64,000 nucleotides of DNA from Rhodococcus qingshengii. Its GTDB lineage: Bacteria; Actinomycetota; Actinomycetes; Mycobacteriales; Mycobacteriaceae. The translations under genes and the position numbers were made by a program. Positions within the stretch are counted from its first letter, which is position 1; each line of letters starts with the position of its first letter. Shown piece by piece: positions 7,911 to 15,648 of this stretch. The stretch spans positions 248,001 through 312,000 of the forward strand of contig NZ_JAJNCL010000006.1 of NCBI RefSeq assembly GCF_021025955.1. Reading direction: 5' to 3'. The notes below the pieces were generated by a model that was not told the DNA's origin, made no database searches, and saw nothing but the letters and a program-made list of their open reading frames with translations.

Positions 7911-8693
7911 TCAGCTCACAGGAGCGCCACTGCTCCCGCCGAGGTGGCGAGCGAAGAACCGAGCCGAACTGTCGCGCTCGTAGTCGGGCACCGGATAGTG
8001 CCTGCCCGAGTATGCGTGCAGCGTCTTCTCCTTCGAGCCGAAGGCATCGAACAACGCAACCCCTGACGTGCGGTCGTAATCCTTTTCGTCCCAAGGGATC
8101 CGGTACTCGACCGGGACCGTGAGCTTTCGTGCTGCCTCGAGGAGAGAGCTGTCCACAAAAACTCCACCGAAGCTCACGGCAGCGATCCTGGAGTCGGCCG
8201 GGGCCAACATCAGCCCGGTCACGACCCCTAACGACACGCCGCCGAAGCCGATCGGAGCATCGGCGTCGACCTCAGGCAGCGCTTGCAGGGCGTCGAGGGT
8301 CGCCTGCCATTCCGGCACTGCACGCTCCGCCAGCGACCGGTTGTACTCGACGACGATCGGGGCGATCGGCTCGCGGGCCGCCCGGGCCTGATGGATCGCC
8401 TCGACCCACTGTTCGTCCTGTGTGTTCCGCGGCCGGTCGCCATGTCCGGGCGCATCGATTGCGGCGACCGTGAACCCGTGGGAGCTCACGCTGTGGAGCG
8501 CACTGGCAACCAGACCTGGCGCCTTCTTGTGCATGCCGCCGGAGTGCCCGGACAGCAGAAGGGGTGATCCGACGGATCCGGATGCGGGTGACCAGAGGAC
8601 ACCGGTGATGTCGTCCAGAACGAAATGACGTTCGACGGCACCGTTCGACGTTGTCTCGGAAGTAAATTCGATGGTCTGAGAATTGGATTGCAT
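7911..8693 (-). CDS. Alpha/beta hydrolase
   Basis: This 260-residue alpha/beta-hydrolase-fold protein has LLLSGHSGGMHK near the oxyanion region, AAIDAPGHGDR, and the nucleophile elbow GFGGVSLGVV (Ser about 154). A late His in AYSGRHYPVPDYE could complete the triad. It resembles the dienelactone-hydrolase/prolyl-oligopeptidase-like group; the substrate is unknown. The ATG at 8691-8693 follows GAAAGG. A short leader ORF with an ideal ribosome-binding site lies 46 bases upstream, and a strong hairpin follows the stop, so it is probably a single-gene unit. Confidence 0.8.
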   Translation of the reverse strand: MQSNSQTIEFTSETTSNGAVERHFVLDDITGVLWSPASGSVGSPLLLSGHSGGMHKKAPGLVASALHSVSSHGFTVAAIDAPGHGDRPRNTQDEQWVEAIHQARAAREPIAPIVVEYNRSLAERAVPEWQATLDALQALPEVDADAPIGFGGVSLGVVTGLMLAPADSRIAAVSFGGVFVDSSLLEAARKLTVPVEYRIPWDEKDYDRTSGVALFDAFGSKEKTLHAYSGRHYPVPDYERDSSARFFARHLGGSSGAPVS

Positions 8694-8739
8694 GGTGTTA
8701 CCTTTCGGGATTGCCTATTCGAGGCGCTCCCGGCGACAC

Positions 8740-8799
8740 CTACGTCGATCGCCGATCCGTGAACACGAGTGGGAGCACCCACATGGTTACTGCGTTCAT
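8740..8799 (-). CDS. Possible 19-residue leader peptide upstream of the hydrolase
   Basis: The sequence AGGAGGTGAGACCC directly precedes an ATG at 8797-8799, a near-perfect ribosome-binding site. The frame encodes MNAVTMWVLPLVFTDRRST and stops at 8740-8742, 46 bases before the hydrolase start. Such a strong initiation signal on so short a frame suggests a translated uORF that may control the hydrolase. The peptide matches nothing I know. It could instead be the relic of a truncated gene. Confidence 0.4.
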   Translation of the reverse strand: MNAVTMWVLPLVFTDRRST

Positions 8800-8838
8800 G
8801 GGTCTCACCTCCTGGCGTGTTGTCACGGTCTCGGACAA

Positions 8839-8867
8839 GCTATCAACCCGAACCGAAGCCCGTCCAA
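8839..8867 (-). promoter_or_regulatory. Possible promoter for leader ORF and hydrolase
   Basis: On the minus strand TTGGAC (8862-8867) and GATAGC (8839-8844) are 17 bases apart, a reasonable -35/-10 pair. They would place the transcript start about 30 bases before the leader ORF. The -10 match is only partial. Confidence 0.3.
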
Positions 8868-8882
8868 TCATTTTTCGAGCGG

Positions 8883-9401
8883 TCATACCCGCGATCGGGC
8901 GACGCTCTGGCGGACGGAACGGATGTAGCGGCGCGTGACAAACGCCTGTACTCGACGTCCGATCGGAGCGCCGAGACGCACCCACCACGTTCCGGGCTTG
9001 GAGAACGCAACGATCTCGATACGAACCGCTTGGCTGGCCTCGTCGAACTGGACGACAAACAATTCCTCCCCGCATTCGGGGTGGCCCGCGCGGGTTCCGT
9101 ACGCGAAGCCCTTGCGATTGGGTTCGTCGACGACATAGACGATCCGAACTGGGATAGTCACCGGACCGAGTCCGAAAGTCGCATCCTGACCCGCCACCGC
9201 GGTCGGGGCTGCCGTACGGACGGTTAAACCGGCTCCGCGGTGCATTCCCCATTCCAGGACGGTACGGGCCGCGACCTCGAAATCTCCACGTCCGGATCCG
9301 ACGGTCGCGCTCTCGTGAACGTGGTGATAGCCGGCCGGGAGAACGCCTGACGTTGCGCCCACCTCGAGGTACGTCAGCCCGCCCGGGCGGGACGCCATCA
9401 T
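8883..9401 (-). CDS. DUF1990 family protein
   Basis: This 172-residue protein of the DUF1990 (YndB/polyketide-cyclase-like) family is common in actinobacteria. Characteristic parts are GLTYLEVGATSGVLPAGYHH near the start, FGLGPVTIPVRIVYVVDE, YGTRAGHPECGEE and FSKPGTWWVRLGAP at the C-terminus. The function is unknown. It overlaps the VOC gene upstream by ATGA and forms the last gene of a TetR-VOC-DUF1990 operon. Confidence 0.8.
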   Translation of the reverse strand: MMASRPGGLTYLEVGATSGVLPAGYHHVHESATVGSGRGDFEVAARTVLEWGMHRGAGLTVRTAAPTAVAGQDATFGLGPVTIPVRIVYVVDEPNRKGFAYGTRAGHPECGEELFVVQFDEASQAVRIEIVAFSKPGTWWVRLGAPIGRRVQAFVTRRYIRSVRQSVARSRV

Positions 9402-9757
9402 TGCTCGCGTCGGTGGCTGAGGATGTTGATCACGTGACCGTCGGGGTCGGCAGCGAAGAATCTGCGCACACCCCACGGCTCCACGGTGACGGGATAAACG
9501 ATCGTGTCGCCGCGCTGCACCGCGGCCTCGTACGCTGCGTCGAGATCGTCCACCTCGACGGAGACGTCCGGCACGACGGGCGCATGCGCGTCGTGCGTCA
9601 TGATGCTGATCTGCAGAGACGGATCCGTCGGCGAAGCCAACGTCACGATCCACCCGTGATCCATCACCACTTCGAGGCCCAGCACTTCGGTGTAGAAGCG
9701 CTGCGCGGCCTCGAGAGAACTACTCGACAGATCCGAAACAATCCGCGTAACGGTCAT
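9398..9757 (-). CDS. VOC (glyoxalase/bleomycin-resistance) family protein
   Basis: This 119-residue single VOC module reads MTVTRIVSDLSSSSLEAAQR, FYTEVLGLEVVMDHGWIVTL and YPVTVEPWGVRRFFAADPDG, the paired beta-alpha-beta-beta-beta units of the fold. It may bind a metal and act on, or sequester, a small molecule; the ligand is unknown. I chose the ATG at 9755-9757 because the fold begins there and the codons upstream run into the TetR gene. It lies 10 bases after the TetR stop. Confidence 0.85.
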   Translation of the reverse strand: MTVTRIVSDLSSSSLEAAQRFYTEVLGLEVVMDHGWIVTLASPTDPSLQISIMTHDAHAPVVPDVSVEVDDLDAAYEAAVQRGDTIVYPVTVEPWGVRRFFAADPDGHVINILSHRREQ

Positions 9758-9767
9758 GTCCCGCAGG

Positions 9768-10409
9768 TTACGCCGCCGCCGGAGTCCACCGCGACTTGAC
9801 GAGCCGCTCGATGTCGCCGGAAAGTTCGTCGCTAACGATTCCCGGAAGCAGGATCTGCCACATCTCGTCGACACGATCCGGAAGGTCCGAGCGTCGGGTG
9901 AGAACATTCGAAACCAGCTGTACCCCGGTGAATGCCGAGGGCATGAACCTGCCGAACGATTCTGCGCTGACCGATTTTCGGATTTCACCCTCCGCCTGAG
10001 CTCTGGCGGTGAGATCGGTGATTGCCGAGATCCATTCGGCGTACGGTTCCACCGGTCCCTCGTACGTGCTCAGTTCCAGCGTGAGACGAATGCCCGCGCG
10101 AACGATCGGCTCGTCGACAATCTGGCGTGCCATTTCGTGCGTGAGCATGATCATCTGTTCCAACGGGTCCTTGCCCGTCGCGGAAATCGCCTGCACCGAT
10201 TCGATCGAGAGCCGATGCTGTTCGGCAATGATGAATTGCGCGAGCTCGTCCTTCGACGCGAAATGGAAATACAACGCGCCCTTGGTAGTACCGGCCCCCG
10301 AGACTATGTCGGCCATGCTGGTGCTGCCGTAACCAGTCTTCTCGAACTGCGCGGCCGCGCCGGCAACGATTTGCTGCCGAGTCAGCTCGGCGCGTGCTTG
10401 CTTGACCAC
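9768..10409 (-). CDS. TetR regulator of the gamma-butyrolactone-receptor (ScbR/ArpA) type
   Basis: This 213-residue TetR-family protein has an N-terminus, VVKQARAELTRQQIVAGAA, and recognition region GTTKGALYFHFASKDELA that closely follow ScbR-type autoregulator receptors. Such receptors release DNA on binding gamma-butyrolactone signals in Streptomyces and some Rhodococcus. I chose the GTG at 10407-10409, preceded by GAGAGGG, because ScbR proteins start at this point. It leads an operon with the VOC and DUF1990 genes. No AfsA-type synthase is nearby. The ligand is inferred only from family resemblance. Confidence 0.75.
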   Translation of the reverse strand: MVKQARAELTRQQIVAGAAAQFEKTGYGSTSMADIVSGAGTTKGALYFHFASKDELAQFIIAEQHRLSIESVQAISATGKDPLEQMIMLTHEMARQIVDEPIVRAGIRLTLELSTYEGPVEPYAEWISAITDLTARAQAEGEIRKSVSAESFGRFMPSAFTGVQLVSNVLTRRSDLPDRVDEMWQILLPGIVSDELSGDIERLVKSRWTPAAA

Positions 10410-10568
10410 TGAATCCCTCTCGTCCTCCAAAGGCCCCCGCCCAGCAAACCCCACGGTTCGCGCCACACTCCAGCTATACCCAAAAACTTCACAATTGCCC
10501 CACATTACCAGCGCTCCTTCCATTGCTTCAATGACAAATGCAACAAAGGCGCTGGTCAGACGTCCGTT

Positions 10569-11540
10569 TTAGAGGGAATCTCCTCTCCCCAACGTGCTTT
10601 CGTCAACCCGCGCACGGTCCACCAACTCTCCGACGAGGAGCGTCAACTCCATCATCTGGTCGGTGATTTCTTCACGCAACTGCGTTGCATCTGGCTCGGA
10701 AATCGCGCCGGACTTGGTATCGAAAGACATCAACAATTCGATATTGGTGCGAAGTGCTGTCAAAGGAGCCAGAAGATCCTGGCCCGCTTCGGTGATCAGA
10801 CTTCTCTGACGTGCCCGCGATTCCGACAACGTCCCGAGCATCCGATTGAAACTGACTGTCAACGAAGCCAACTCGTCGTCACCGGTCACCGGGATCGGCG
10901 CAAGATCATCCGTTTCGGCAACTCGTCGCGTCGCCGCAGTGAGCCGCGAAATCGGCCGTAATCCTGTGCGAGCCACTGCATCTCCGGCAGCGTATGCCAG
11001 CGCGATCCCAGCCGCACCCAGTGCCGCCAACACCACCGCAAGCCGCTTGAGGACCGAACGCGTCGGCCCCAAGGATTGGGCGACAACCAAAGTCTGCCCG
11101 GCAACCGAGGGCTCGACAAGAATTCGATACGCATCGACAGTTGCGATCGTCTGCGACGAATTGCCGTCTGCGATCGACCTGATGGCGTCCGCGCTGGTGC
11201 TGAACGGCGGCAGACCGGGAGTTGCCGTCACCAAGGCGCCGTCGGCAGTGAGAAGCCCCACTGCCTGGATGACCGCTGTATCCGCGCCGGCCGTCAATCC
11301 CAGAACCGGTGTGACACCGCCGAAATTGACGGTGTCGGTGATCGCATCACTCGTGCGCTCGAGTTGCCGGTCGACGTTGCCCTGCAAATACGCGTTGAAC
11401 ACGATGTACACCGCCGACGCCGACACGATCACCGCGATCGCCACCAGGCCTGCGGTCAACAATTTCACGCGAGCATGGAGTGTCCGCACGTGAATTCCCG
11501 ATGGTTTTCGACGGCTCATTCCGGGAACCGACACTCTCAT
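10569..11540 (-). CDS. MprB-like sensor remnant lacking phospho-acceptor His and ATPase domain
   Basis: This 323-residue membrane protein is built like the front of an MprB-type histidine kinase. It has TM1 at about 29-51, an extracytoplasmic sensor at 52-163, TM2 at about 165-187, HAMP at 188-241 and the DHp helices at 243-311. The H-box reads SLITEAGQDLLAPLTALRTN, so the conserved His is Gln254 and the usual HELRTPL is QDLLAPL. The protein stops after the second DHp helix, and no HATPase domain follows in any frame. No response regulator is adjacent. It may signal by another route, titrate a kinase partner, or be decaying. Confidence 0.75.
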   Translation of the reverse strand: MRVSVPGMSRRKPSGIHVRTLHARVKLLTAGLVAIAVIVSASAVYIVFNAYLQGNVDRQLERTSDAITDTVNFGGVTPVLGLTAGADTAVIQAVGLLTADGALVTATPGLPPFSTSADAIRSIADGNSSQTIATVDAYRILVEPSVAGQTLVVAQSLGPTRSVLKRLAVVLAALGAAGIALAYAAGDAVARTGLRPISRLTAATRRVAETDDLAPIPVTGDDELASLTVSFNRMLGTLSESRARQRSLITEAGQDLLAPLTALRTNIELLMSFDTKSGAISEPDATQLREEITDQMMELTLLVGELVDRARVDESTLGRGDSL

Positions 11541-11634
11541 GCGCGGTCCCGCAGTGCGGCGTCGAAAGATCCCAACATCCCTCCAGTATGGGTACGGAAC
11601 CTTAGACGAACCTGAAGCGAACGCAATGTCGGCC

Positions 11635-12408
11635 TCACGGCGCCGTTCCACCACCGAAAGCCCTGAGCCAGTCCACAGCCCCGGCTTCGGTGTCGAATGC
11701 CTCGACCGCCTCCGGGACCGGTGGTCGCTCGACGACGATCACCGGGATCGACAGTTGCCTGGCCGCCGCGATCTTTGCGTACGTCTGCCCGCCGCCGCTG
11801 TTCTTGGTGATCACGACGTCGATGCCGTGAGTTCTCATCAGGTCGACTTCCGCTTCGACGTCGAACGGACCACGTGCGAGCAGCAATTGCGAGTGAGGCG
11901 GCAATGGCCCCGAAGGCGGATCGATCGAGCGCACGAGAAACGAGACGTTCTTCACGCGGTCGAACGCCGGAACTGCTTGCCTCCCGATCGTCAGAAAAGC
12001 GCGTGAGCCGACCGTCGGCACCAACTCTGCGGCGTGATCGAGATCGCGTACCGGAAGCCACGTGTCACCGGGTTGCTTGCGCCATGGCGGGCGTCGGTAC
12101 ATGGCATATGGAACGGAAGTCGCGAGGCATGCTTCGGATGCATTTCTGGTGATGCGAGAGGCAAAGGGATGCGTGGCGTCGAGGACCGCGCGAATATCGT
12201 TGGCCGACAACCACTCCGAGAGTCCCTCCGCTCCCCCGAATCCGCCGATGCGCACTTCCCCCTCGGGCCATCGAGGATCACGAACCCGGCCGGCCAGTGA
12301 GGTGACAACTTCGAGGTCGGCTGAACCTGCCAACCGAGACGCGATCACTCGGCCTTCGCCCGTGCCGCCGAGTAGGAGTACGCGACGACGAACACCTGCC
12401 GAGGTCAG
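11635..12408 (-). CDS. cobK: Precorrin-6A reductase CobK, probable CTG start
   Basis: CobK reduces precorrin-6A with NADPH to precorrin-6B. The Rossmann loop VLLLGGTGEGR is encoded upstream of the first GTG (12346-12348), so that GTG cannot be the true start. The only start-like codon before the loop and after an in-frame stop is CTG at 12406-12408, which overlaps the cobM stop as CTGA. From there the protein has 257 residues, including VLDATHPFASRIT and LARGPFDVEAEVDLMRTHG. GAGAGAAG about six bases upstream may serve as the ribosome-binding site. It is last in the SDR-cobL-cobM-cobK operon. Confidence 0.88.
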   Translation of the reverse strand: MTSAGVRRRVLLLGGTGEGRVIASRLAGSADLEVVTSLAGRVRDPRWPEGEVRIGGFGGAEGLSEWLSANDIRAVLDATHPFASRITRNASEACLATSVPYAMYRRPPWRKQPGDTWLPVRDLDHAAELVPTVGSRAFLTIGRQAVPAFDRVKNVSFLVRSIDPPSGPLPPHSQLLLARGPFDVEAEVDLMRTHGIDVVITKNSGGGQTYAKIAAARQLSIPVIVVERPPVPEAVEAFDTEAGAVDWLRAFGGGTAP

Positions 12409-13154
12409 TGTGTGCTTCTCTCACGCACTGCCGAGTAGAGGTAGCTGTCCGGAAATCCTTCCGCAGTCAACACTCGGCCGACGATTACAACGGCGGTCTT
12501 CGTGATGCCGGCTGCATGGACAAGTTCGACGATCGTATTCAAAGTGCCTCGAACAACGATCTCCTCGGGCCGTGAGGCAAAGGCGACCACCGCCACGGGG
12601 CAGTCTTCGCCATAATTTTCGGCCAACTCGGATGCGATCTGTTCGATGCGATGAGCGCCGAGGTGAACCACCATCGTGGCGCCGCTGCGGCCCAGGGACA
12701 GCAGATCCTCACCCTCCGGCATTGCCGTCGACAAGGTGGAGACACGGGTGAGAACAATGGTCTGGGAGACGCCTGGAACGGTCAGCTCGCGCCCCAGCGC
12801 GGCTGCTGCCGCAGTAAATGCAGGAACACCGGGAACCATGTCGAAATCGACCCCCGCAGCGTCCAGACGACGGGCCTGCTCGGCCACAGCGCTGAAGATC
12901 GACGGATCACCGGAATGCAAGCGCGCGACGTCCAGCCCAGCGGAATCCGCTTCGACAAGAATCGCGGTGATCTCGTCCAGGCTCAGGCGAGCGGTATCCA
13001 CGACCTGTGCGCCGACCGGGCACCACTCGAGCAACTCCGCTGGAACGAGGCTGCCTGCGTACAGGCACACGGGGCTCGCAGCGATGATGCGCTGCGCGCG
13101 GACAGTGATCAGATCGGCCGCACCGGGACCCGCACCGATGAAATGAACGGTCAT
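12405..13154 (-). CDS. cobM: Precorrin-4 C11-methyltransferase CobM
   Basis: CobM is a SAM-dependent tetrapyrrole methylase that methylates precorrin-4 at C11. The 249-residue protein has the family opening [20 protein letters not shown], then CLYAGSLVPAELL, ARLHSGDPSIFSAVAEQ and VPGVPAFTAAAAALGRELT. It overlaps cobL upstream by ATGA and cobK downstream by CTGA, consistent with translational coupling along the operon. Confidence 0.95.
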   Translation of the reverse strand: MTVHFIGAGPGAADLITVRAQRIIAASPVCLYAGSLVPAELLEWCPVGAQVVDTARLSLDEITAILVEADSAGLDVARLHSGDPSIFSAVAEQARRLDAAGVDFDMVPGVPAFTAAAAALGRELTVPGVSQTIVLTRVSTLSTAMPEGEDLLSLGRSGATMVVHLGAHRIEQIASELAENYGEDCPVAVVAFASRPEEIVVRGTLNTIVELVHAAGITKTAVVIVGRVLTAEGFPDSYLYSAVRERSTH

Positions 13155-14434
13155 TGTGAGGATTCCTCCGGCGTATCGGTGTCCGCGTCTGCAGACGGCT
13201 GACTTTTTGTGACGGACCATTGGACCACCGGAAGTTGCGGGCGCCAAACGTTGAACATGCCCAACGACTCGGCGCGCTGAACCTGGAACCGTCGCAGCGT
13301 CCCACCATGGCGACCCATCCAGCCGAGCAGCAACGATTCGGATTCGGCGGTCACGGCGTTGGCGACCAGACGTCCACCCACACTCAGCTGCTCCCAGCAC
13401 GCATCGAGCATTCCCGGTTGCGTGACGCCGCCGCCGACGAACACCGCGTCAGGACGACGAGCTTCGTCCGCGAACGCCTCGGGTGCGGTTCCTTTCACCG
13501 CCAACGCAGGTACGCCGAGATTGCGCGCATTGGTGCCGATCTGTGAAACACGGCTCGCAACCTTCTCGAATGCTGTTGCGGTGCAACGCGGGTGGGTTCT
13601 CATCCACTCGATGGCCACGGTTCCCGACCCGCCACCTACATCCCAGAGGTGCTCTCCCGGCTCCGGTGCGAGTGCGCACAACGTCAACGCGCGGATCTCC
13701 TGCTTGGTCATCTGACCGTCGCCGACAAACGCAGCATCCGGTAGACCCGGGATTCGAGTCAGCCGCAACGGATGATCGACCGAGATGCACTCGACGGCCA
13801 GAACGTTCAACGCGTCCACGTCCTCGTCCGCGTGATCCCACTCGTCTGCCACCGTGACGGTCCGCGATTCCTCGGCCCCGCCCAGCTGGGCCAGCACAGT
13901 CAGAGTCGATCGACCGAAACCCGCTCCGGACAACAGACGAGCCACCTCACCCGGTGTCGAGCGCCCGTTGCTCAAAACCAGCAGGCGCGCACCGTCGGCC
14001 ACTGCAGCCAAGACGGTCGCCGAGTCTCGGTTGACCAGGCTCACGACTTCGATGTCGGCCGACGCCCATCCCATTCGCGCGCTCGCCAACGCCACCGACG
14101 ACGGGTGGGAGATCACTCGCACGTTGTCCACGCCGAGCAGCCGAACCAACGTGACGCCGAGGCCGTGGAACATCGGGTCACCGCTCGCGAGTACACACAC
14201 ACGCCGATCGGCGCTCTCGGCGAACATCGACGGCAACGCCGGGATCATCGGAGACGGCCACGCCAGCCGGGTGTGCGCTCGCCGCGCCCCGAGGTGTGTC
14301 GTCGGGACCAGTTCCAACTGCCGCGGCGACCCCATCAGGACCTCCGCACCCAGGATTGCACCCTTTGCGCTCTCGGATAGCCCTTCCCAGCCGTCGGCGC
14401 CGATGCCGACGATCACCACCGGGTGCGCGGTCAT
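13151..14434 (-). CDS. cobL: CobL (CbiE-CbiT fusion), precorrin-6B C5,15-methyltransferase (decarboxylating)
   Basis: This 427-residue bifunctional enzyme methylates C5 and C15 of precorrin-6B and removes the C12 acetate carboxylate. The N-terminal half (about 1-210) is CbiE-like ([35 protein letters not shown]). The C-terminal half is the CbiT Rossmann methyltransferase ([36 protein letters not shown]). The ATG at 14432-14434 overlaps the stop of the upstream SDR gene. Order and orientation match Rv2072c in M. tuberculosis. Confidence 0.94.
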   Translation of the reverse strand: MTAHPVVIVGIGADGWEGLSESAKGAILGAEVLMGSPRQLELVPTTHLGARRAHTRLAWPSPMIPALPSMFAESADRRVCVLASGDPMFHGLGVTLVRLLGVDNVRVISHPSSVALASARMGWASADIEVVSLVNRDSATVLAAVADGARLLVLSNGRSTPGEVARLLSGAGFGRSTLTVLAQLGGAEESRTVTVADEWDHADEDVDALNVLAVECISVDHPLRLTRIPGLPDAAFVGDGQMTKQEIRALTLCALAPEPGEHLWDVGGGSGTVAIEWMRTHPRCTATAFEKVASRVSQIGTNARNLGVPALAVKGTAPEAFADEARRPDAVFVGGGVTQPGMLDACWEQLSVGGRLVANAVTAESESLLLGWMGRHGGTLRRFQVQRAESLGMFNVWRPQLPVVQWSVTKSQPSADADTDTPEESSQ

Positions 14435-15174
14435 CGCGGCATCCGGCGCCAGATCGTCTGAGGCAGAAGCCGCATGACGAAGAACACCGGCTGCAAGATT
14501 CGCGGAACCCACACACGCGTCGCCCCGGAGTTCAGTCCCCGTACGACGGCGTCGGCGACCTGCGACGGAGTGCTCGACATCGGGGCGGGCGACATCCCTT
14601 CCGTCATGTTGCCGATGACGAATCCCGGCCGTACCAGCATCAATTGGACGCCCGAACCGTGCAGCGCGTCGCCCAGACCGCTGGCAAAACCCTCCAAGCC
14701 TGCCTTTGCACTCCCGTACACGTAGTTGGCGCGGCGAACCCGAACGCCGGCGACGGACGAGAACACCACGATCTTTCCGGTTCCCTGTCGGCGCATGATC
14801 TCCGCGAGGTGCGTGAGGATGCTGATCTGAGCCACGTAGTCGGTGTGTACCACCGCGACCGCATGCGCCGCGTCGGTTTCGGCACGCGCTTGATCGCCGA
14901 GAATTCCGAAAGCCAGCACTGCAACCGAAATCCGGCCGTGCTCGGTGACTACGGCGCCCAGGAGGTCTCCGTGCGTGTCCACGGCGTCGGCGTCGAACTC
15001 GACGGTGGAGACGCCGACCGCTCCGGCGTTCCTGAGCATCTGCGCCTGCTCCGACAGTTCGCCGCTGCGTCTGGCAGCCAGAACAATGTTGCGGCCCGGC
15101 GCGAGCCTGACCGCGATCTCGAGGCCGATCTCACTTCGTCCGCCGAGGAGCAGTACCGTCTCGATGTCATTCAC
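14431..15174 (-). CDS. Short-chain dehydrogenase, DprE2-like (Rv2073c position)
   Basis: This 247-residue SDR has the Rossmann motif [18 protein letters not shown] and active-site [12 protein letters not shown] (Tyr-x3-Lys). Its sequence resembles DprE2, the reductase of decaprenylphosphoryl-arabinose synthesis: [21 protein letters not shown] and the C-terminal [17 protein letters not shown] are shared features. A cobalamin role is not established despite its place at the head of the cobL-cobM-cobK operon. Gene position equals Rv2073c. I took the GTG at 15174; another GTG at 15192 is possible. Confidence 0.82.
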   Translation of the reverse strand: MNDIETVLLLGGRSEIGLEIAVRLAPGRNIVLAARRSGELSEQAQMLRNAGAVGVSTVEFDADAVDTHGDLLGAVVTEHGRISVAVLAFGILGDQARAETDAAHAVAVVHTDYVAQISILTHLAEIMRRQGTGKIVVFSSVAGVRVRRANYVYGSAKAGLEGFASGLGDALHGSGVQLMLVRPGFVIGNMTEGMSPAPMSSTPSQVADAVVRGLNSGATRVWVPRILQPVFFVMRLLPQTIWRRMPR

Positions 15175-15222
15175 GTTCGCACCCGCAGTCACCGCTCCAG
15201 TGTCCTGGATTACCGTCGTGGC

Positions 15223-15648
15223 ATGACGCTCACCCCCTCCACTACGCCATCGTCGCAGCAGACTCTCACCGAAGACGGGCTGAAGTTCGTCGGTGAATAC
15301 CACCTCGCGACACTCACGACGTTGCGTCCGAACGGCACCCCACACGTTGTGGCCGTCGGATTCACCTGGGACCAGGAAGCCGGAAAGGCGCGCGTGATCA
15401 CCGGCGGTGGCTCACAGAAGGCGATCAACGCAGCGCGTGGTGGATACGCCGCAGTAAGTTCGGTCGACGGTGGCCGCTGGCTCACGCTCGAGGGGCCGGC
15501 ACGCGTACTCACGGACGCGGACTCCGTGGCCGACGCCGTTCGGCGCTATGCCGAGCGGTACCGCCAGCCACGGGTCAACCCTGCGCGCGTGGTCATCGAA
15601 ATCGACGTCACACGTATACTCGGGTCCGCGGCGTTCAAGGAAAGCTGA
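15223..15648 (+). CDS. PNPOx/FDOR-fold protein, Rv2074-like (F420 or flavin binding)
   Basis: This 141-residue split-barrel protein of the pyridoxamine-phosphate-oxidase/FDOR superfamily has [36 protein letters not shown] and [20 protein letters not shown]. It occupies the position of Rv2074, which has been described as an F420-dependent biliverdin reductase, and its length is similar. It is divergent from the SDR and convergent with pepE; the stop codons of this gene and pepE abut at 15648/15649. The cofactor is inferred from the homologue. Confidence 0.78.
   Translation: MTLTPSTTPSSQQTLTEDGLKFVGEYHLATLTTLRPNGTPHVVAVGFTWDQEAGKARVITGGGSQKAINAARGGYAAVSSVDGGRWLTLEGPARVLTDADSVADAVRRYAERYRQPRVNPARVVIEIDVTRILGSAAFKES

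Noticed and set aside
10508..10555. CCAGCGC ... GCGCTGG inverted repeat upstream of the TetR gene, tested as an autoregulator site
   Set aside because: Seven-base arms with a 34-base gap do not resemble butyrolactone-receptor operators; weak evidence.
11537..11577. 13-codon frame (MLGSFDAALRDRA) ending in ATGA at the sensor-like gene start
   Set aside because: Considered as a leader or a remnant of a response regulator, but GGAGGG abuts the ATG with no spacing and no homology is seen.
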